From positions 1 through 39,652 of the forward strand of contig CAIKUF010000204.1 in assembly GCA_903830565.1 (NCBI GenBank): 39,652 bases of DNA. The letters are read 5' to 3'. The notes under the pieces are model-generated. The model was not told the DNA's origin and did not search any database. It saw only the letters and a list, made by a program, of their open reading frames with translations. Numbering within the stretch: the stretch's first letter is position 1; every line of letters begins with the position of its first letter. Shown here piece after piece: positions 32,829 through 39,652 of this stretch. Made by a program: the position numbers and the translations under genes. This stretch comes from an uncultured bacterium. Lineage in GTDB: Bacteria; Pseudomonadota; Gammaproteobacteria; Burkholderiales; Burkholderiaceae_C.

Positions 32829-34781
32829 ATGCCCGAGCCGCTGCAAGCCCCGCCCCGGCCGGCCGTGGCCCTGCCGCCGCGGCCGGCGATGCGGCGCGGG
32901 CTGTGGGCGCTGCCGCTGCTGCTCTCGCTCGCCTTCGTCGCCGGCGTGCTGACCTGGCTGCGTTCGGCCGAACGCGACGAACGCGAGCAGCAGCGGCTGG
33001 ATCTGATCTCGGACGCGCTCTCCCTCGAAGCCCAGATCGGCGCGCGCATCGAGCTCGAACAGCTCTATCTCGTCGAACTCGCGACGCAGTTGCAGTCGCG
33101 CCAGTTGCAGCCTGCGGCCTTCGCCGCGATGCCCGAGGTGCAGCAGGGGCTGCACCGCTTCTGGCTCAGCATCACCTGGCTCGACAACGCCAACCGCTTC
33201 CTGGCCCACCTGCCCGAGCAGGCGCCGCAACCGCCGGCGGCGCCGCTCGCCGGCACCGCCAGCGCAGGCCTGTCGGGCCACCTGTCGGTGCCGCTGGCGT
33301 CCGGCCAGACCTTGGTCGCGCGCTATTCGCCGAGCGACATGCTGCGCCAGAGCGTGCCCTGGTGGCTGGCGCGCAAGTACGACGTGCGGCTGGTCGACAG
33401 CTTCGACGAGGTCATCGCATCGACCGCCGAAGGCCGCGACGTGCCTGGCCGGCAGACCTACCGCGTCGCGATGTCGCCGGCGCTCGGCGACCGTTACCTG
33501 GAGCTGATCGCGCGCGACACGATCACACCGTGGTACCGCGCCTTTCCGATGGCGATGGTGGTCGGCTTCGTGGTCCTGATCGCCGGCATCACCTGGATGC
33601 TGCGGCGGCAGGTGCGCGACGTCTCGCGCGCTGAGCAGGCCTGGCGCACCGAGGCCGCCTGGCGCAGCGCGATGGAGGATTCGCTCACCGTCGGCCTGCG
33701 CGCGCGCGACCTCGACGGCAGGTTGCTCTACGTGAACCGCGCGCTCGCCGACATGGTCGGCTACGCGCCGGAGGAGCTCGTCGGCCAGGTCCCGCCCATG
33801 CCCTACTGGCCGCCCGATTCGCTGGAGGAGATCATGCTGCGCCACCGCCGCAACATGGCCGGCAACGCGCCGCGCGAGGGCTACCAGGCACGCTGGCGGC
33901 ACCGCGGCGGCCGCCTGCTCGACGTGATGGTGTTCGAGGCGCCGCTGGTCGACGCGCGCGGTCAGCGCATCGGCTGGATGGGCTCGATCATCGACGTCAC
34001 GCAGGCGCGCCGGCTCGAGGAGCGCGAGCGCCACCAGACCGAGACCATGGCCCACCATGCACGGTTGACGATGTTGGGCGAGGTCGCGTCCGCGCTCGCG
34101 CACGAGCTCAACCAGCCGTTGACGGCGATCTCGAGCTACAACGCGGGCGTCATCAATTCGGTGCAGCGCCAGCCCGATCCCGACCCGGTCGTGCTGCGCG
34201 CGCTGCAGCGCCTGGGCGAGCAGGCCGCGCGCGCTGGGCGCATCGTGCAGCGCATCCGCGAGTTCCTCACCCGCCGCGAGCCGCAGCTCGAATCGTGCTC
34301 GCTGGCGGCGATCGTCGAAGGCAGCGTCGCGCTGTTGCGGCGCGAGCTCGACCGCCAGGACGTGCAGCTCAATCTGGTTCTCGCGCCCGGCCTGCCGCCG
34401 CTGGTCGCCGACGCGGTGCTGATCGAGCAGGTGCTGATCAACCTCGTGCGCAATGCCGGCGACGCGCTGGCCGGGAAGGACGGCCCGCGGCGCATCGAGA
34501 TCCGCGCGCGACGCACCCCCGACGAGCACTTCGTGCGCATCGACGTCATCGACAACGGCCCCGGCCTGCAGGGGCGCAGCGTCGAAGCGCTGTGCGCACC
34601 GTTCTATTCGACCAAGCCCGAGGGCATGGGCATGGGCCTGGCGATCTGCCGCTCCATCCTCGAAGCTCACCACGGCGCCTTCGACGCCAGCGAGACCCCC
34701 GGCGGCGGCGCCACCTTCTCGCTGACGCTGCCGCTCGATCTGCAGCCGACGGCATGGCCCGTTGAAGAGGTCGCCCTGTGA
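32829..34781 (+). CDS. dctB: DctB-like sensor histidine kinase
   Basis: 650 residues from ATG 32829; the frame is open further up, but that part overlaps the promoter region. Proline-rich start, helix ~24-43, periplasmic sensor ~45-240, helix ~241-258, PAS ~275-395 (MEDSLTVGLRARDLDGRLLYVN), then the DctB/NtrB-type H box MLGEVASALAHELNQPLTAI with His425. The ATPase has LINLVRNAGDAL (N box), DNGPGLQ (G1), FYSTKPEGMGMGLAI (F/G2). It probably detects the substrate of the adjacent TRAP transporter. A TAGACT hexamer (32816-32821) directly before the ATG hints at a near-leaderless transcript. The stop overlaps the GTG of the regulator gene. Confidence 0.88.
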   Translation: MPEPLQAPPRPAVALPPRPAMRRGLWALPLLLSLAFVAGVLTWLRSAERDEREQQRLDLISDALSLEAQIGARIELEQLYLVELATQLQSRQLQPAAFAAMPEVQQGLHRFWLSITWLDNANRFLAHLPEQAPQPPAAPLAGTASAGLSGHLSVPLASGQTLVARYSPSDMLRQSVPWWLARKYDVRLVDSFDEVIASTAEGRDVPGRQTYRVAMSPALGDRYLELIARDTITPWYRAFPMAMVVGFVVLIAGITWMLRRQVRDVSRAEQAWRTEAAWRSAMEDSLTVGLRARDLDGRLLYVNRALADMVGYAPEELVGQVPPMPYWPPDSLEEIMLRHRRNMAGNAPREGYQARWRHRGGRLLDVMVFEAPLVDARGQRIGWMGSIIDVTQARRLEERERHQTETMAHHARLTMLGEVASALAHELNQPLTAISSYNAGVINSVQRQPDPDPVVLRALQRLGEQAARAGRIVQRIREFLTRREPQLESCSLAAIVEGSVALLRRELDRQDVQLNLVLAPGLPPLVADAVLIEQVLINLVRNAGDALAGKDGPRRIEIRARRTPDEHFVRIDVIDNGPGLQGRSVEALCAPFYSTKPEGMGMGLAICRSILEAHHGAFDASETPGGGATFSLTLPLDLQPTAWPVEEVAL

Positions 34782-35401
34782 ACGCGAACGCGCATCCGCC
34801 GGGCGTGGTCTACCTGCTCGACGACGAGGCCCCGGTGCTCGACGCACTCGGCTTCATGCTCTCGTCACGCGGGCTGGACGTGCGCCCGCATGCGAGCGGC
34901 CCCGAGTTGCTCGCCACCGTGGACGCGACGCCGCGCCCGCTGACCGGCGTCTTCCTGCTCGACATCCGCATGGAGCCGATGTCGGGCCTGCGCGTGCACG
35001 AAGAGCTGATGGCGCGCCGGCTGCGCAACCCGGTGCTCTTCCTGAGCGGCCATGGCGACATCCCGATGGCCGTCGAGGCGCTCAAGCGCGGCGCCTTCGA
35101 CTTTCTCGAAAAACCCTACAGCGACAACGCGCTCGCCGACCGCGTCGAGCAGGCGCTGGCGGTCGACGCCGCGATGCAACAGCACGACACGCGCCAGGGT
35201 GAACGCCAGGCGCGGCTGGGCAGCCTGACCGAGCGCGAGCGCGAGGTGATGCAGCGCGTTGCCGCGGGCAAGCTGAACAAGGTCATCGCCGACGAGTTGC
35301 ATGTCTCGGTGCGCACGGTCGAAGTGCACCGGGCCCGCGTCTACGCCAAGCTCGGCGTGCGCTCGGCAGCGGAAGTCGCGACCTTGCTCGCCGGGCCCTG
35401 A
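34778..35401 (+). CDS. dctR: FixJ/NarL-type response regulator, partner of DctB
   Basis: 207 residues from a GTG start overlapping the dctB stop (GTGA). Receiver with acidic Asp15-Asp16, phospho-acceptor Asp62 (FLLDIRMEPMSG) and Lys112 (FLEKPYSDN). FLSGHGDIPMAVEALKRGAFDFLEKP is the FixJ/TtrR pattern. The C-terminal LuxR-type helix-turn-helix (~147-200) has LTEREREVMQRVAAGKLNKVIADELHVS and then VRTVEVHRARVYAKLGV. Unlike rhizobial DctD it has no sigma-54 AAA domain, so it should act at a sigma-70 promoter, most likely the dctP promoter next door. Confidence 0.9.
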   Translation: MNANAHPPGVVYLLDDEAPVLDALGFMLSSRGLDVRPHASGPELLATVDATPRPLTGVFLLDIRMEPMSGLRVHEELMARRLRNPVLFLSGHGDIPMAVEALKRGAFDFLEKPYSDNALADRVEQALAVDAAMQQHDTRQGERQARLGSLTEREREVMQRVAAGKLNKVIADELHVSVRTVEVHRARVYAKLGVRSAAEVATLLAGP

Positions 35402-35404
35402 ACG

Positions 35405-36346
35405 ATGGCCGACGCCCTAGCGTGCGCCATCGGCGTTGACCTCGGCGGCACCAAGATCGAGGCCGTTGTGCTCGACGCCGTCGGGCACGGTCTATGGCGC
35501 AAGCGCGTCGCCACGCCACAAGGCGACTACCGCGCAACGCTGGCGGCCGTGGCCGCGCTCATCGCGCGCGCCGAGCGCGACACGGGCCGCAGAGCGGCAC
35601 GCATCGGCATCGGCACGCCCGGCAGCGCCACCGCGAGCGGGCTGATGCGCAACGCGAACTCGACCTGCCTCAACGGCCAGCCCTTGCAGCGCGATCTCGA
35701 AGCGCTGCTCGCGCGACCGGTACGCCTTGCCAACGATGCGAACTGCCTGGCGCTGTCGGAAGCCACCGACGGCGCGGGCGCGGGCGCCGAGCTCGTGTTC
35801 GCGGTCATCCTCGGCACCGGCGTCGGCGGCGGCCTGGTCGTGCGCGGCGAGCCGATCGTGGGCGCCAACAGCCTGGCCGGCGAGTGGGGCCACAACCCGT
35901 TGCCGTGGCCCGACGCGGACGATGCCGACGCGGCCGCGTGTTATTGCGGCAAGACCGGCTGCATCGAAACCTGGCTCAGCGGCCCCGGGCTCGTGCGCGA
36001 CCATGGTCGCCATGGCGGCGAGGGGTTGAGCGCACTGGCCATCGCCGACCTCGCTACGCGCGGCGATGCAGCCTGCGAGGCCAGCCTTGGACGCTATGCC
36101 TCGCGTCTGGCGCGCGCGCTGGCGGCGGTGATCAACGTCGTCGACCCCGACGTGATCGTTCTCGGCGGCGGGCTGTCGCAAATCGACAGCCTTTATGCGA
36201 TGGTGCCCGCGCTGTGGGAGCGCCACGTGTTCTCGGCCGGCGCCGCGCAACCGTTGCACACGCGGCTCGCGAAGAGCGTGCACGGCGACTCGTCCGGCGT
36301 GCGCGGCGCGGCGTGGTTGTGGGGCGCGCCGCCGCACAAGCGTTGA
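35405..36346 (+). CDS. mak: ROK-family fructokinase (Mak-like)
   Basis: 313 residues. ATP-binding start IGVDLGGTKIEAVVLD, RNANSTCLNGQPL, NDANCLALSEATDGAGAGA, VILGTGVGGG, the catalytic and sugar-binding GEWGHNPLPW, the ROK zinc motif CYCGKTGCIETW, DPDVIVLGGGLSQ and the end HGDSSGVRGAAWLW. These blocks follow E. coli Mak (manno(fructo)kinase) closely as I remember it, better than NagK. Role: phosphorylates fructose or a related hexose in the cytoplasm. Starts 3 bases after the regulator stop, so possibly cotranscribed with dctBR, though a functional link is not evident. Convergent with lrgB. Confidence 0.88.
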   Translation: MADALACAIGVDLGGTKIEAVVLDAVGHGLWRKRVATPQGDYRATLAAVAALIARAERDTGRRAARIGIGTPGSATASGLMRNANSTCLNGQPLQRDLEALLARPVRLANDANCLALSEATDGAGAGAELVFAVILGTGVGGGLVVRGEPIVGANSLAGEWGHNPLPWPDADDADAAACYCGKTGCIETWLSGPGLVRDHGRHGGEGLSALAIADLATRGDAACEASLGRYASRLARALAAVINVVDPDVIVLGGGLSQIDSLYAMVPALWERHVFSAGAAQPLHTRLAKSVHGDSSGVRGAAWLWGAPPHKR

Positions 36347-36363
36347 CGGACGCAGCCGCACCT

Positions 36364-37080
36364 CTACGCGAGCCAGCGGAAAGCGAGCGGCATGAGCAGG
36401 GAGGCGAGCAGCACCTGCAGGCCGAGCGCGATACCCGCGTACGCACCCGCATCGGCATTGACTTGCAGCGCCCGTGCCGCGCCGATGCCATGCGACACGG
36501 TACCGAGCGCGAAGCCGCGCACGGCCCACTCGTCGATGCGCAGAAGGTCGAACAGGTATTTCGCCGAGAGGGCGCCGATCATCCCCGTCAAGACGGCAAA
36601 CACGGCCGCGAGCGCCGGCACGCCGCCGATCCGATCGGCGATGCCCATCGCCACCGGCGCCGTTACCGACTTCGGTGCCAGTGATCGCAGCACGTCGAGC
36701 GGCAAGCCGAGCGCCCACCCCAACGCGACGGCGCTGCCGGCCGCCGCCAGGCCGCCGACCAGCGCGGCGATCGTCAACGCCGCGCCGCGCCGGCGCAGTT
36801 CCGAGCGCCGCAACCAGAGCGGCCATGCAAGCGCCACCACGGCCGGACCCAGCAGCACATGGATGAACTGTGCGCCTGCAAAGTAACTCGGGTACGAGGT
36901 TGCCGTCACCACCAACACGCTGCCGATGCAGACGACGGACCACAGCACCGGATTGGCCCACGGCGGGCGACCCAGGCGGTCGTAGATGCCGGCAGCGACG
37001 ACGTAGGTGACCAGCGTCGCCGTCAGGCCGAAGAGCGGCGTCGACGAGAGGTAGACCCAGAGCTGGACGAAGTCAGACAT
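36364..37080 (-). CDS. lrgB: LrgB/CidB family membrane protein
   Basis: 238 residues, hydrophobic, ~6-8 helices. Typical LrgB blocks: SYFAGAQFIHVLLGPAVVALAWPLW, LAPKSVTAPVAMGIADRIGGVPALAAVFAVLTGMIGAL, and GFALGTVSHGIGAARAL. LrgAB was first linked to murein hydrolase control (holin/antiholin-like), and later work in Bacillus and Streptococcus ties such pairs to pyruvate transport. Its start overlaps the end of lrgA by 8 bases (37073-37080), so the two products probably form one complex. Confidence 0.92.
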   Translation of the reverse strand: MSDFVQLWVYLSSTPLFGLTATLVTYVVAAGIYDRLGRPPWANPVLWSVVCIGSVLVVTATSYPSYFAGAQFIHVLLGPAVVALAWPLWLRRSELRRRGAALTIAALVGGLAAAGSAVALGWALGLPLDVLRSLAPKSVTAPVAMGIADRIGGVPALAAVFAVLTGMIGALSAKYLFDLLRIDEWAVRGFALGTVSHGIGAARALQVNADAGAYAGIALGLQVLLASLLMPLAFRWLA

Positions 37081-37435
37081 CGCGGCCTTCGCCTTTGGCC
37101 GCGCCGGGCAGGAGTCGACGCAGGACCAGCGCCGTCACGGCCATGCCTATCCATGTCGAGACGACGATCACCGCCAGCAGCCGTGCACCGTAGCTGGAGA
37201 CCACATCGAGGTGCGTGATCACACCGACACCGATCGGCACGAACAAGAGCGACAGATGGGCCAGCAACAGTTCCGCGGCCGCCTGCACGGGAACCCGCAC
37301 CGAACTCACCTGCAGAGCGGGCAACAGCAACGCCATGCCAAGCACCGGCCCGGGAAACGGCAACGCCAAGGCGTGGACGAGTGCTTCTCCGGCCGCCTGC
37401 AGGAGTAGCAACATGGCGAGACCCCGAAGCGCCAT
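37073..37435 (-). CDS. lrgA: LrgA/CidA family membrane protein
   Basis: 120 residues with four hydrophobic helices. LRGLAMLLLLQAAGEALVHAL at the start, the PFPGPVLGMALLL block and LLFVPIGVGVITHLD identify the CidA/LrgA family. It begins 12 bases after the dehydrogenase stop and runs into lrgB, making a dehydrogenase-lrgA-lrgB unit. AGAGG abuts the ATG, closer than ideal, so the later ATG at 37414 is possible, but family alignment favours the first. Confidence 0.88.
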   Translation of the reverse strand: MALRGLAMLLLLQAAGEALVHALALPFPGPVLGMALLLPALQVSSVRVPVQAAAELLLAHLSLLFVPIGVGVITHLDVVSSYGARLLAVIVVSTWIGMAVTALVLRRLLPGAAKGEGRDV

Positions 37436-37447
37436 CCTCTGTGCGCC

Positions 37448-39652
<2,205 letters not shown>

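Noticed and set aside
32784-34847. 687-codon minus-strand frame opposite dctB
   Set aside because: Antisense to a kinase with all boxes present; His/Arg/Gln-rich translation without motifs.

Overview
The window is about 39.7 kb of very GC-rich DNA (roughly 70% by eye), densely packed, and reads like the chromosome of a betaproteobacterium, most likely Burkholderiales. The evidence is the gene content (livHMGF, a membrane-bound TAXI protein, dctPQM with a DctB-type kinase, a TTC38-like TPR protein, a WS/DGAT) and a hairpin-rich intergenic repeat of a kind I recall from Burkholderiales. Species assignment is inference. No rRNA, tRNA or CRISPR array was seen. The longest gene-free stretch is about 270 bases.

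Layout. 1-766: 3' end of an IS1634-type transposase gene and a probable IS end. 868-5611 (minus): livHMGF branched-chain amino-acid-type ABC transporter genes without a binding protein, translationally coupled to a secreted dienelactone-hydrolase-like enzyme. 5761-7083 (minus): rarA. 7226-11198 (plus): WS/DGAT acyltransferase, a DUF364-type protein and a TTC38-like TPR protein. 11195-12135: a decayed, 3'-truncated xsc (sulfoacetaldehyde acetyltransferase). 12243-15017: an intact GGDEF-EAL protein. 15136-22783 (plus): a dedicated type II fatty-acid synthase cluster. 22798-26366 (minus): a QseBC-like two-component system and an outer-membrane barrel protein. 26458-29697 (plus): TAXI protein and an M24 aminopeptidase. 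29767-32691 (minus): dctPQM TRAP transporter. 32829-36346 (plus): divergent DctB-like kinase, FixJ/LuxR-type regulator and a Mak-like fructokinase. 36364-39652 (minus): FAD/Fe-S D-lactate-type dehydrogenase (cut by the window edge) followed by lrgA and lrgB.

The most interesting part is the fatty-acid cluster: FabL-like enoyl reductase, FabG ketoreductase, a long acyl carrier protein, a double-hotdog dehydratase with a split active site, a complete ketosynthase, a second ketosynthase-like protein with Ser at the nucleophile position, a secreted SYLF lipid-binding protein, and a single polypeptide joining a phosphopantetheinyl transferase (AcpS) to an LpxL-type acyltransferase. It holds every step of chain elongation, carrier activation and acyl offloading. 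Its plan resembles the rhizobial acpXL-fabZXL-fabF2XL-fabF1XL-lpxXL cluster that makes a very-long-chain fatty acid for lipid A, but with its own reductases, and with the AcpS domain standing where the acyltransferase membrane anchor usually is. My inference is that it makes a special acyl chain for lipid A or another envelope lipid.

Other themes are acid uptake and oxidation (dctPQM with its divergent two-component system; lactate dehydrogenase with LrgAB, a family linked to pyruvate transport) and neutral lipid storage (WS/DGAT). Family assignments are by motif recognition and remembered family sequences; no database search was run.
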